The notes under the pieces were generated by a model. That model was given only the letters and a program-made list of their open reading frames with translations, searched no databases and had not been told where the DNA came from. A stretch of DNA of 64,000 nucleotides from Bradysia coprophila (lineage: Eukaryota > Arthropoda > Insecta > Diptera > Sciaridae), in the NCBI RefSeq assembly GCF_014529535.1, contig NW_023503370.1, positions 372,001 through 436,000 of the forward strand. The letters are read 5' to 3'. A program made the position numbers and the translations under genes. Positions 1 through 12,800 of the stretch are shown here, piece by piece (within the stretch, counting starts at the first letter, position 1; every line of letters starts with the position of its first letter).

Positions 1-214
1 ACTAATTCGATTGCTTTGGTATAAAAATCTATAGCTTTGTCATATTCTTTCTCTGGAAAAAGATAGATTTTTTTGAGTGTTGAAATTGCAGGTTAGGTTA
101 GGGTCACATAAAATGATGTGCTATACTTTTGAAATGATCATTTGCTTGATTTTTCAATTGTTCAGCTTCCTTTTGAAGATCGGTCTGATTACTAGTTTCG
201 GTTTTATCAGACAT
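1..214 (-). CDS. PpD3: TPR protein, probably serine/threonine protein phosphatase 5 (5' end only)
   Basis: Two exons are visible. Exon 1 runs 214..127 (ATG at 214) and exon 2 runs 52..1, leaving the window. The intron between them is 74 nt, with gtatag donor and ttttccag acceptor, and the phase closes (A + AG). The translation starts MSDKTETSNQ, continues with an AEQLKNQANDHF helix and then KEYDKAIDFYTKAIEL, which is the first helix pair of a tetratricopeptide repeat. In the PP5 family the N-terminus has this spacing: a short acidic leader, an AEELKTQAN-like helix, then the TPRs, which bind the Hsp90 C-terminal peptide and autoinhibit the phosphatase domain. That domain would lie beyond the window edge. 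Other TPR co-chaperones (Hop/STIP1, SGT, TTC4) share the motif, so the family call rests on about 46 residues. It is divergently oriented to BRUCE, 3.6 kb away. Confidence 0.55.
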
Positions 215-977
215 TTCAATTATTTACACTTTTTGATAAAAATAAAATTAAAACACATTAAAAGGTTCGGGGAAACAGTGTATAATCGCAATCAAATTTC
301 ACACTCTAAAGGGAATGACGGCAATAAAAAAGACTGCTGCTTGTCAAAATAACATTAAATATTTACCGCTAAGATGTTTTCTGTACCGCAAATTGAGCGG
401 CTGGTGCATCAGAATTGAACGGTTTCATTACAGTGCAAAATTGAAACATGGAAAACTAGCGACTTTCCTCTCTTGTACTAGATTCGGTTATATCGTTTTT
501 CATATTATCCAAGGTGACTTCGTTTCGTTGTAGGTAAGATCTTATCAATCTCATCAATTAGCTTACCCTCGTCTTGACCCCACGGATCAATCATTTCAAT
601 CGATATTGGACAGAAATGGATATTGTCTACAGCTCTGTATAGGTTTTGTAACATGTATACGTCAGTTCAAATCAAATCAAGGCCTAGTCCGATGAGGGAC
701 TCAAAGAGCCGTGTTGGCATTGGTCTAATATTTTTCGAAGTTTGATAGAGGAGCCAATAGAAAATTTTTATGATACACCCTTTGTGATCTACTCAGATTG
801 CCGGAATCTGTACATTAAGAATCTTAAGTTTATCGGGGAATCTTGCTGATCTTATGTACTCTATCAACAGAATTACTGTTGAATAACATTTTTATGCGCG
901 ATCTGATATAGAGGTTTGAGGCGTAAAAAATGAAGTCAGTGGACTTTAGGCGAACTCTTTGAGTAACTTATAAGATG

Positions 978-1584
978 CAAGGTTCTGAAAGAACAGGGTA
1001 AGACAACTCTGAGTTGATCACAAAGGCGGTGACACACAAATTGAGTTCAGCGGCAACGAAGTTTATATCAACGTAACAAAAACAAAATTCCGAATTTTTC
1101 AAAAAAAAAAACAATTTCTTCAAGTTGATTTCACACACAATCTGTACCGAGTACGGTTATTGATTTCTTTCAGAACCTTGGGTAAGACGATGAAAGTGTA
1201 AAACAGGTATGGTCTATTGTTTACCCGGAGGACATAAAAATTTGATTTTCGTACTTAAACGCACTAATTTTCATATTATTTTGACATAAAATGTGAGTGC
1301 GTTTAAGACGAATTCGCCGATCGACCATACCTAGACTTTCATTGGGGTAAGACACTTCTGAGTTGATCACGAAGGCGGTGGTGAAACACAAATTTTGACA
1401 ATTTAGAGATGTTTTGTCATTACAGATTATGTGAAATTTGAACTTGATAAAATAATTTTTTTTTCTTCAAGTTTTCTTTTCGTACAATCTTTAATTAGTG
1501 AGTTTAACAAAACATGCCTAAATTGTCAAGATTTGTGTTTCACCCGCCTTCGTAAGTGTCTTAACCTGTTCTTTCAGAACCTTG
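978..1584. mobile_element. Composite hAT-like MITE with nested inverted repeats
   Basis: The outer ends are inverted repeats CAAGGTTCTGAAAGAACAGG (978-997) and its reverse complement (1565-1584). They are flanked by ataagatg (970-977) and atatgatg (1585-1592), a 7/8 match consistent with an 8-bp hAT-type target duplication. Inside, a second copy of the right end (CTTTCAGAACCTTG) finishes near 1183. A second left-half-like segment (GGTAAGACACTTCTGAGTTG) begins near 1345 and pairs with 1515-1566. Between them, 1184-1344 forms its own imperfect hairpin (aggtatggtc...gaccatacct). This looks like related copies nested in each other. There is no coding capacity. Confidence 0.6.
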
Positions 1585-2499
1585 ATATGATGTAAAATCG
1601 GAAAGTCTTTTTCAGAGTTTTGACACTTTGAACAAACTGCAATAAAACGAAGATTTTGGTTTTTCGTTTTGTCACGTTGAATTTACGTGTAGACACATTC
1701 GACCGATTACCAGTGCTGGTCTACCGGAAATGCTTATACATCTTTAATTAAATTCATTAATTTCTGATTTTATGTAGAAAAATTTAAACAAATAGAATAA
1801 TTTCTACGATCCGGAATTACCAATTATATTCCAAAATCGATTATATTTGCCTTTAAAATGTTTGTCGAATTATTTGCATGGGTTTTCGGAAGGTAATCAA
1901 AATTCCAGATCATAAAAATTATGCTGCTCGTTCCAAAAAAAAATTTGGACAAAATAATCAGATTTTACTTAACTAATTCGGAGTACTGTAAGCGTATTTG
2001 ATGTTAATTATAGCCGTGTACGTTGCAAGCGTTGACGATTTCAATCAAAATGTGCTGTGATTGACCGTTGTTCTGTTTGAAAATTGAAATTAAAGATTTT
2101 TTTTGGTTTTTCTCTTGACAGCCTTTTTGAATATTTAATAGAAAGTAATACAAAATCATTGAAATTATTTTTTAAAATATTTTTATTGTTTTATTTTAAA
2201 GGCAGGGTAAATTAAAATGATCGATTATGAAGATTTTTAGCGTATCGTGATTTGAAAACAAGTATAGAACTAAATAACAAGCTTTCGATCAATTTGTATA
2301 ACATTCACAATGTTTTTTCGGTGTATTGAGCTTGCGCACGCACGTTTGTACTTCGATGTCGAGCTTATGCGTGTGCATTGGAAATGCTTACAAATAATAA
2401 AACTAACAAATGTAATGTAAACAGTTCAAATGGGCGGTGTGTAAGACTATACAAATCTGGATGCTCTGAGTGTAGTCGATCCTTTTATTTTGCTTCCAC

Positions 2500-2785
2500 T
2501 TTATAAAGTCGAAGCATTATAATTTGATCGATTCTATTCATTTAATTCGTTTTTAAATAATTGTAGTTTTCAAAGAAATCATTTAGAAAACATTACAGTA
2601 TAAAAGCTTAGACATGTGCATTTGAACGGATTACCGGCAGGTCTACAGCGAGTAACCAGCTCTAATGCGCATGTGTGAGCTTTTATACTGTAATGTTTTT
2701 TAAATGATTTCTTTAAAAACTACAATTATTTAAAAACGAATTAAATGAATAGAATCGATCAAATTGTAATGCTTCGACTTTATGA
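2500..2785. repeat. Large imperfect palindrome
   Basis: The left arm (about 2500-2620) and right arm (about 2665-2785) are near-perfect reverse complements over roughly 120 bp, around a loop of about 45 bp. Matching landmarks are ataaagtcgaagcatta on the left against taatgcttcgactttat on the right, and tacagtataaaagct against agcttttatactgta. The size and near identity fit a recent MITE or foldback element. I did not recognise terminal motifs that assign a superfamily. Confidence 0.6.
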
Positions 2786-3117
2786 AGAATATTATTAAAT
2801 TATAAAAATATTGTGTGTTTCCTGACTAATTGTGAATTGTTGGTGACGTTTGCTTGTTCTTTGAATTTCTCTTGTTTCCGTGCTTACTGTTCCAGTTTCT
2901 GTTATTCCAAAGGTTTTATTTAGAATTTACCCAAACCGTAGAACGCATATGATTTTAAAACTATCGGCCTTGTCATTCCTGACGAGTCCCCCAGTGTGCT
3001 GTTTCCACATAGTTTTCACGGGAATTTTATAGGAGTGAACTAGTTGGTTTTGACGAAAGCCGGACGAAACGGTGCATTTAGGTACTTTAGGGATGACGTG
3101 ACGTGACGTGACCTGGA

Positions 3118-3235
3118 CAATCCTGCCGTAATTTGTAAGAAAAACAATTTCCAGTGGAAATAACAAAAGAATTTCCAGTATTTCTTTTGTTATTTTATTG
3201 GAAATTGCTTTTCTTCCGAATTACGGCAGAATAGT
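3118..3235. repeat. Compact inverted repeat just upstream of BRUCE
   Basis: The arms at about 3120-3172 and 3175-3235 pair (ctgccgtaatt...aattacggcag; aataacaaaagaa...ttcttttgttatt) with almost no loop, so the sequence could fold into a hairpin of about 50 bp. It sits about 630 bp before the BRUCE start codon, in the probable promoter region. It could be a small MITE. Confidence 0.55.
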
Positions 3236-3848
3236 GTTTTCAATTTTGTAACTTTTTATTTTTCTGATGGTTTTTGAAGACAGGTTTTTTTAAAGATAGA
3301 TTTCGAGTTTCGTCGTTATTATCACTTAGATAAAGGTCGGTACCTTGTTATCTCCTCGGATGTTTTGTTGTCGTGTGCATTAGTGATTTTGTGCTGTTTG
3401 TTAAAGTTTACGAGAGTAGAGTTGTTGCAACAGGATACGAGTTCAAGTTGTTCAAGTGTTCTTGTAACCTTCGAGTGGCAAGTAAAATACTCTTATTGAA
3501 CTTTGTTGGTGAGGGACACAATCTCAAAGTTAGAGACATAATTCAATTTAAGAACAAGTTTGAATTGAATTGTCCTGTGAATGTGTCTACAACGGGCGAA
3601 TGAATGTGGGTGTACGTCATTACAGCCCTGTAATACACCATCCGCCACAGATTTGAACACAATTCGGTACGTTTTATGGTATTGTCGGCAATGTTCTGTA
3701 CCGGTATTACCGATATTACACAGTTTGCATATGGAATTTCAACCTAACAAAAACAAAAAATCTACTGAACGTCTATACCAAAAATTGCGTTCAAAGTGTC
3801 ACCCAGCTGTCGTACAGTCTTATTTTTCAGAATTTTGACAGTTTGACA

Positions 3849-3878
3849 ATGGCCGATAATAATAATGGCGGAAACTAA
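3849..3878 (+). other. Short upstream ORF overlapping the BRUCE start codon
   Basis: An ATG at 3849 opens a nine-residue frame (MADNNNGGN) that stops at 3876-3878. It overlaps the BRUCE ATG at 3865 in another frame. Its context (gacaATGg) is at least as good as that of the main start (aataATGg). It includes an AAT run that could slip. It may act as a translational damper, or it may be an ancestral start separated by a frameshift; I cannot tell which. Confidence 0.4.
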
Positions 3879-6800
3879 AAGAATTTCTGAAAAAATGGAA
3901 GATCAGTGGTTTTTAAAGCAGGATGGTTGTTTATACGTCGGTAGTCAAGTGACAGATATTATATTTCATTCAAATTTAAATGTGATGCTAGTTTTTGGCC
4001 ATCCAAATGGACTGAAAGTGTTGGATATAAATTCTGGAGTGATATTGCAGTCTACGGTCGGATTAGGAGGTACCATCAGTTTGACAATTTTTTTTTTTGG
4101 TCGTAATTTAAATTGTGTCCCTTTTTGTGACATTGGACTTGTATCCAGTACCGTAATCCGGTACAAGTCGATGTTCCCAAGTGCCTAAAGCCACCTTTAC
4201 ATTCCAACATTTTTGCAGTGATGCGATTATTGTTTTGTACTGAAATGTATCCGTTTTGTCTACTGACCAATGTGGATTCTAAAACTATTTTTGCGTATAA
4301 CCAATTTTATGTTCTGTTTGACCTTTCCATTGTGCGTCCACACTCTGCAGTCTAGTCAATCAATTTATTCTTACGCAAAAATTTTCTATTATTGAAATCG
4401 TGATCTGTTGTTGTTTGTTCTGAATGACTCGACCAAATGTTCTGGAATCTAGAATGTAGAACTTTGCCACTCATTTCGATGTTTTTGCACAAAGACAATG
4501 GGTCAAAATATCAATGCGAAATAGAAAAACCGATTTTTCGTTGTTTTTTCGTCTTCTTTTTGTTATTGACGAAAAAGCACACACCAAAGGTGTTTATAAA
4601 TTGCGACACTCACATTAATTAATAACAACGCACGACACAGACATTAACATTCATTCATGTTTTTTCTTCTTCTTCATTTGCTTCATTTGCTCCGGAAGGT
4701 GTCGATCGAAAAATTGCTGGCAAGTACCTTCCACAGCAGGACAAGGTTTTATTTTGGGATGGAAAAAATATTGGTATGCGAGGCGACTACAATGGTGTAT
4801 TATTTTTGGAAACAATTTTACAAACGCCAGTCAAACAAACTGATGACATTGTTAAATTGGAAATTTTGCTTTCCGAGGCTGTTCTGTTTCTGCAAAGTTT
4901 GCAAAACATCGAAGAACATGGTTTGGAGAATACCAGCGATGTGATCAACGAATTTGTGGCGAAAATAACAGAAGCAAATTCAATGGAAAAGAAAGGAATC
5001 AAAGCACAAAAGGTAATGATTCTGCATAATACCGCAACCGCAATGATTTCATCGATCTAATCGAAAACATTTTCGCATTCTCTGTCTCGTCTCATTCTTT
5101 CTGCATCAGTGGAACACAATATGTTTGGAATTGCCTCATTCGTATTTCAAAATGGTAGCGAACAATGTTGTGTTTCAACTGAAGAAACTCGATCGTCATA
5201 TACCAGCGCTTGCCATTGCTTCTGCTATCAGCGAACGATTAACAGATCTTCGTCAGAACGGTCGAATATTGGAAGCGGTAAATGCCAGCGGCAATTCTCA
5301 ACGGTATTTAATGTATTCCGAAGCAACCAGACGACAAACGTTTCTTCAGTGGCCGCACATGGATTACAAGTGAGTTGCGATTGTCGACCGATATGATGGA
5401 CAGTTCTCTAATTCAACAAAATTCGTTTCCAAATTTTAGATGGGCACTACCAAACCAAATGGCACAGGCCGGATTCTACCATCAACCGGTCAATGCTGGC
5501 GATGATCGGGCCATGTGTTTCACATGCAATGTGTGCCTGGTTTGCTGGGAGTCAACGGACGAACCGTGGAACGAGCATGAGCGACATTCGCCGTCCTGTC
5601 CGTTTGTGAAAGGAGAATACACACAAAATGTTCCGTTAGCAATAACATCGGCCACAAATCCAGCAACGGCAACGACTGGTTTCACAATCATGTCCAACGG
5701 CATCGATTCGAACATAATATGCACGGGAAATGTGACCGGTGAAGTGGAATTGTGGAAAACTAAGTGGCAAGTGGTGAAAATCGGTTCGTTTAACATTCGT
5801 GAGCACGTACAATTTTTGCGATCATGTCTGAAAATGGACGATTTAAATGAAACGGACATAGAGTTGCATGCGTTGTGTACGACACCAGTGGTCGGTGCCA
5901 ACGAATGTAATAGTGAAAATAGCTTGCGGATCGTGTGTGGCATATCGATCAGATCCAAAGAGTATTTAATTGTGTACAACATCATCAAAATGGAATCGAA
6001 CCAAAAATTGGAAGAAGCAACCGATCGAAGTGAAAAGGAAGAGTCCAAGGAGAACAATAAAGATGACGCGTCCAGCAAAAAGTCAACGCTAAAGAACATC
6101 ATACTAGAGGATGAATACAGCGAAGATGACATTATCGATCTGTCGTACGTTGAAAGTTCCGAATTTTGTCCGTACAAAAATATGGAAAAACTGTTCATGG
6201 ACGAAACGGAAGAGCTGCTCAGCGAAGATGAATCAAAATCGAAAATCGTCAATGCTGAAACGTCCGCAATCAACTCCGCAAATGTTTTAACACCAACCGA
6301 AGCTATAACTTGTGTCCCGATGCAACTGTTGATGGTCGATCCGTATTTGATGGCAAATGTTTCCATTACCGACATTATCCCCAGCTATGACAAAAAGAAT
6401 CTGTTGATTGTACTGAAAAACAATTCGATCTCATCATTGACGTCCACACCGTCATCATCATCCGATGTACCTATCGAGGTGGACGGTGACGTGGACACCG
6501 GCCAGAAAACAACTGACGATAAGAACAGAGTGCTGCTGGTTGTTTTCGAAATAAAAGATTCTGGACTGGAAGCGGTATCGACTGTGGCTCGATGGTTTAG
6601 TGACGACAATGCACCAACTCAAATTTGTATGTTACCCAACTACATCGATAAGATACCGAGCGATACTGTCGATGCAAACAGTGACAATGTATTTGCGATG
6701 ATCTGCCAGAGTGGTAAACTGTTGCTGGTATCACTGCTAACGCTCAGCACCATTTCCGATGTATCCGATTATGAAAAGTTCGTAACCGTTACGTATTGCA

Positions 6801-9800
6801 AGAATCTGGAACGGATATGTGCGTCCACTGCCAGCGGCATGCTACATTTCTATTCATTTTTCGATATGGATCTGGATTCGGCCGACGATCATGAAGACGA
6901 CAAGATGGCCAACTTGGACGTCCAATTTGGCATGGGTGAAGGAGACATTTCGGAAACGGATGGCTCCAATAGACAACCAATCCCATCTACATCCAACTCA
7001 CCACCTGGCGCTCATGCGGCACATTGTACAACGGGTTACGGTCCTTCGGGGATGCCATTTTATGCCTACAAATTGGAACTGACATCACCCGATTTGAAGG
7101 CAATGTACGCGTTGACACTATTCCACCCGATTCTGACACAGTATTCGGCTGAAGTGCCAGCTTGCTGGAATGAATTGATTCAAGCACAGAAGCAACGACG
7201 GCCGTCACAACAATTGCGGGCAGGAGACAATTCCTACCTTACAAAAACGTGGCGTCTGCATAATGATGCGTAAGTACCGAATACTCTACAGCTGTGCAGT
7301 ATGTGTACCATTAATTTGGGTAGCAGCAGCGAAAACATTGTATTCAACACGTCTCCTTGTGACTATTTTTCCGAACAGAGCGAACCTGACGTGGGAATAA
7401 TGGTTTTTCTTTTCGTTGTTTTCAGAACAACGTGGGACGAGCACATCATTGAAATAACTCTGCCGAAGCCAGCCTCTTTGGGACACATTGATTTGAGATT
7501 CACGTTGTATTCACAGTGCCCGAATCCACCAGCCATTCAAATCACTTTGTTGAAGCAAAATACCACCGGATTTGGATATCGCATGAAAACGCCGTGCAGC
7601 AGTAGTGGTTCGGGATCATGCAACACATCGAGTACTTCAGCTACAGCCTCTGATGCAAGCAGAGAGAAAAATGACGACTTCAAAATGGATTTTGGCGAAT
7701 TCAAAGGTACGTTTGGCATGTCAATTGGTCGAGAAAGTGAGGGGAGAGAGAGTGCGATTGTTAATAATGGAAAAATTATTTTTTCCTTCATTGTAACAGA
7801 AAATCCTGTATTGAGCGAAGATTATCTGCAAGCGCACAATGCCGACATACTAGCTGGACCGATCGAACTTGCCTCCTGTATGGATTTGAATGAGGACGGC
7901 GGATTGGTTACATTGACCAGTCCGAAATTGTTTAAAACGAAAAGTCGCAATTTACTCGTCCACATCAAAACAATGGCCGATGTGTCGAAAAATGGACATG
8001 GGAAGACGAGAGGTAAGCTAGCCCGTTTTGCATTTAGTAACTCAGTCTCTTATTGCATAACATTTATGATCATTGTGTGCTCTGTAGTAATGTATAGTAA
8101 TTTGATGAGCGGGTCAAAGCATGTCCGTTTTTAATGTAAACAAATAAATTGAATCATTCGATTGTAGTCACAGACACTAAAACACACAAAATTGAGAAAC
8201 TAATAATTTGAAAACGAAAAAATTTGTTGTTTTGTGCTTTATAATCATAACAATTTAGAGAGAGAGAGAGAGAGAGAGAAACCAAAAAAAACTTATTTCG
8301 ACAATCATTCAAGTTGTATACCTTTTTTTTAGTGCCTGTACGAAAAAAGGGTATACTACGGTACCTTTTTCCTTCATTTGCAAAACCTTCATCACAAATT
8401 TCGGCTAACAGTTCATTATCTCAAGATTGTTGTACGTCAAAAGCGAGCAACAACGAATTTTATATAGGTATGGATAAAAACAAACTCTTTTTATTAATAA
8501 AAAAAACTTTTTGTTTTCTTAGTTTAAAAATTGCACGAAATTCGAAAGAATTTTTTTTTTCTTAATTTTATTTGCATTTTTTTAATAATAAAAATCGAGA
8601 GATCACCAATCACATTCATCACAATAGGGTGTGCACTCTGACATTGTCGATAAGATGTATGCGCAAAACATTGTCTCGTTGTAAAGTGTACGATATGTTT
8701 CTCATCAGATTTATACGATGTTCATAATCCAGGTCGGGATGGGAATGGAGACACATAGTTGCTCGTTTTTCCACAATTTGATCGATAAAGTTTTCTTAAT
8801 TGATCCTTCGCTAGTTCAACGTTAGTTCGTCACCGCTCCGCTAGTTCTCGAAAGGACGAAATAGTGGCCAAGAGATTAACATAAACTGTTAGCGTAACTA
8901 TCAATTATTCTTCTCAATTAATCCTACTTCGTAGGACCACTGGAAGTTGACTAAGGTAATCCGGAAATCCTGGAACTTTGGGTTAGGACAGGGATTTCGA
9001 AATCGGAATTGGACGGATTTCATCCCACGACTTATTTTGGAGAATTAAATGTATCTATAATAGACCCTGATTTCATCAGAAACTATTTTCGGTAAAACAT
9101 ATCCTTATATTTTCATAATTTCCCGAACTAGGGAAAATTCAAGAAAATATGGGGAAATGTCCTACCAAAAATAGTCCTTGGATTTCATGGATGTTTTTTC
9201 AGCGCTGTTGAACACTCTCCAATATTTGCAGATATTTTCCACTCAATGAACAACGACAAAATCGATCCAACTCTGAATTTTTGAAGATTTTTCTTTATTT
9301 TCGTTAAACAAATTCGTTGTCCGGCTTTCAATTAAAATTTCATTTCAACTTCAATACACAATTACTTACGCTTTTTTAGTGATACTAGATCCTCTCCATA
9401 CAAATCAACTTAATTTTGTATGGACTGTACGAAATCCTTAACACTCCTCCCCCAAATGCCCCACGTATTTTGTGGATATGATTGTCTAATTTACATTGAC
9501 AAACTGTAAAAAATAATAATTTTAAATTGTCATTTGGACATTAGATGCTTTGATACTGGATGAAATTACATTAGTTCAAAAAGCGACCATCCACAAAGGA
9601 AAATATGACAAGGGAATCGAGACCACAAAGACGTTTTGTTGACTTATGATTTTTTGATTTTTCACTTGAGAATCGAGATCATCAAACAAAGCATAGACTT
9701 GCAATGTTGTAAAAATGATGAATCGTTTGGTTACATTGAAAGCGCGACAATTCTTCCCGCTTTGCCATCCTATAAATTACAATATCCGATCGGAAAGATG

Positions 9801-12800
9801 ATCTAATAATTTTTGTTTGCACAGAAAAGCTGTCTCAAACAGCGAACCATGTCTATTGCAATAAATTGTTTTCCTAATAGTTAGCAATCCACAATGTTAC
9901 CAATTTCACATTCGCTTGTCTATGACACAAAACGACAGTTTCTCTGGTCAACTATTTCAATTGACGATTTCTTTTCACTTCGTTTCCAGGCTGTGACTGG
10001 CTACACGAATTGTCCATATCGCTGCGGAGCACTCAAACTTCATACGAAATTCCCAACGAACGTCTACAGCGTATAGCCATGTTGGAGTCAAACATTTTAC
10101 TGAAAAATTTACTTCAAATAATTTCCAATTCGGAATTGAACAACGACAAGATGATGGCATTGGATATATTACAGTGGATAATAACGATTCGATTGGCACG
10201 ATATCGATCGCCAATACCGGATGGAGTTAAAAAGCAGTCGAGCGAAAATGTGACAAATATGCATTTGCAGCAAATTGAATGTGTAACAGCATTTCAGAGC
10301 CACTTGTCGGATTTGATACGAAGCTGCATTTTGAGTGGAAATCGTACGTCGGCCAATAAATGTGTTAAAATTGTACTGACTGCTCTGGAGTAAGTATTTG
10401 TTTCCAGTGAAAGCAGTTGAGTTTTTAGGCTCGCTGTTTGAGCTGTTTAGACTCGGTTGCATAATTCAATTCCGTTGAATACGATCGAATCGATCTAACG
10501 CATGCACATTTTCAGAGGTGTCAATAATATGCTGCCGGATCGATTCGACAAAGTTATGTTTGAAAAAAGTCTTCGAAACGCAATACTGGACTGTATACCG
10601 GATTTGGTTTTTGCAAAGTACTCCGGTGCACTACGTTGGTTTACATTGCTCGTCTCGACGTCATCCACATTTGTCTCTCAATCGCAAATATCGGAGGCTT
10701 GTCTCAATTTACTACTGGATGTTACAAAGGAAATGGGCAAGCGGTCTAATCAATACACATCCCTGTTACGTACAAGGTACGCATGACGTGTTTCAATCAG
10801 TTAAACCAAAATGACAATTTTTTTTTTCGATTGAATGCAGATTCGGTATGTATGGTCTGCCATTTGAACCGGACCTGTTCGATGCAGAGTTGCCGTTGAT
10901 TGCCAAGTACAATTCGTCTCCCAATACTTTCTCTTCGATTATCATGAAAAATGCACCGGCCACTCAACAACAAAACACGATCATTGATTTGAAGAAGTTT
11001 TGCTCGCCCGGTAAGAGATGCTGGTATCAGCAGCCGAAGGGAACTGTTTTTCTAAAGAATTTGTTTTTTTTTTAAATTTAGATGGCAACGAACTACGAAC
11101 ATTTCCGTCGCAAATACGCCGCAAAGGCATTAGCAATCAAATACGCGGGATATTAGAAGTGGAACCGTTACATTTTACATGTTGTGCTGCATCGGAAGCA
11201 ACGCGTGTGGAAAATATGGATTCAGCAGCTGCGACTCAAGCGAACAATATCATCGATGACATCTTGTTTGATGCTCCGGCACAAAATACCGAGCCGCAAA
11301 CGGTCAACATGAACAACATTGACCATTCGAAGGGTGTGAAAACAATAACGAGCGCTAAGCCGAAGGTATGTTCTAAGATATACAACCGAGAGGAAAAGCA
11401 TTTGCTCCGGTAGAAATGTTTCTCTGACGAAGAGTCTTGGCATTTTTAAAGATTTTTTGTTTGTTTCACATTTCAGAATCAGGGCGAAATGAACAACATC
11501 ATCCTGTTGGACAAAATATTCAGTTCGTCGTTGATCAAACACAAAGCGAAAATTATGGCTTCCAACGACAAGAACAAGGAGAACAATTACAACTATTTCG
11601 ATAACTTTCCGGTCATCATCAAACCGATCGACCCGAAATTCAATCCATTTTCCATGGAACCGACGGAGAAAGCCAACGTCAAGGCAAACACTCGGCCCGC
11701 CAAAGTCGATGCACAGAAAACCAATTCGTCCAAATCATTCGTAACCACAAAACTGCAAGAAATCATGTCCGAAAGTATGGACGAATCGAATGCGGCTTAT
11801 CCATGGCATAAACTGTTAAGCCTACCGACGAAGCAAATGGTTGTTATCGATCGAATGCACTCGGGCGCTCGTCGATTCATTACATTGAATTTCGGTTATT
11901 TGGTTAAACTGACTGATGTCGTAAGTTGATGAACCTAGCGAGAACGAACAGCCTTTTTTTGACGCTTGACATTTACTTAGATTATACCAGCCTGTGAAGA
12001 TCTTGTTTCGATTGCCATTGATGTTTGGTGTTTGGAAGAAGATGTCGATTCAACGCGATTGGCAATGGCTACTGATATCAACACCAAAACGCTGGTTTTG
12101 ACTGATTTGCAACCTCCTCCGTTGTGCCGTTTCATGAAGGTAATGCTGACTTTTTAGAGATTATTTGCTGACGTTATTCAACTGACGTTTCTCCCTTATT
12201 TTCAATCAAAAGATCACTACAACTGGACGGTATGGAATGTCGGCCACAAGATGCAAAATACCAATTGGATCATTCTTTGGACATGTTATAGTTGATGAAA
12301 CCGGTTACTCGAAGCCAGGTAAATATTTCCAGATCTTCTGTGAATGAGATTATTCTTCATCGACTACTTTCACAGCTCTAACGGTAGAGAAGCCAATAAG
12401 CAATAACATTGCCATGCAACTGAAAGCATTACACTCGTTGTACGAAGATGTGCATTGCCGATACAGTCTGTCCCGCAGCAAATTAATGGAACTACTCGAT
12501 CCGCTATTCAACAGTTACATATCAAATGTTGCTCACATGCAGGCCTATTTGAATAAAAATGCCGATCCGGATAACATCAGCATCGACCACACGAAAATCT
12601 TAAACGTGTACGAGGAATGCATTGGTTTCCAACATCAATTGAACATCATCCAAAATGTTCTGAATCGTGTCGATCCCACCAATAGTGTATCGGCCGCATC
12701 GGTCAAGCACAACAACAAAATCGACAATTTGTCGTCGGTGTCATCGGATAAACTGAGAGTGTTGAGCGAATGTTTGGTGGAAATGTTGATGCATTTCCTG

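Larger units (their letters stand above)
215..3864. other. Intergenic region between divergent PpD3-like and BRUCE genes
   Basis: I found no convincing coding exon here. The region holds a composite hAT-like MITE (978-1584), a large hairpin (2500-2785) and a compact hairpin (3118-3235), all annotated separately. About 3250-3864 probably contains the BRUCE promoter and 5' UTR; the open frames at 3373-3838 show no domain and no consistent codon pattern. No clear TATA box was identified. Confidence 0.5.

Noticed and set aside
3373-3838. Two overlapping open frames upstream of BRUCE
   Set aside because: They have no domain or splice links and no consistent protein-like pattern. The region is better explained as BRUCE promoter/5' UTR.
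5482-6375. 297-codon open frame antisense to BRUCE exon 4
   Set aside because: It is the mirror of strongly conserved BRUCE coding sequence, with Ser/Phe-rich composition typical of antisense shadows and no domain.
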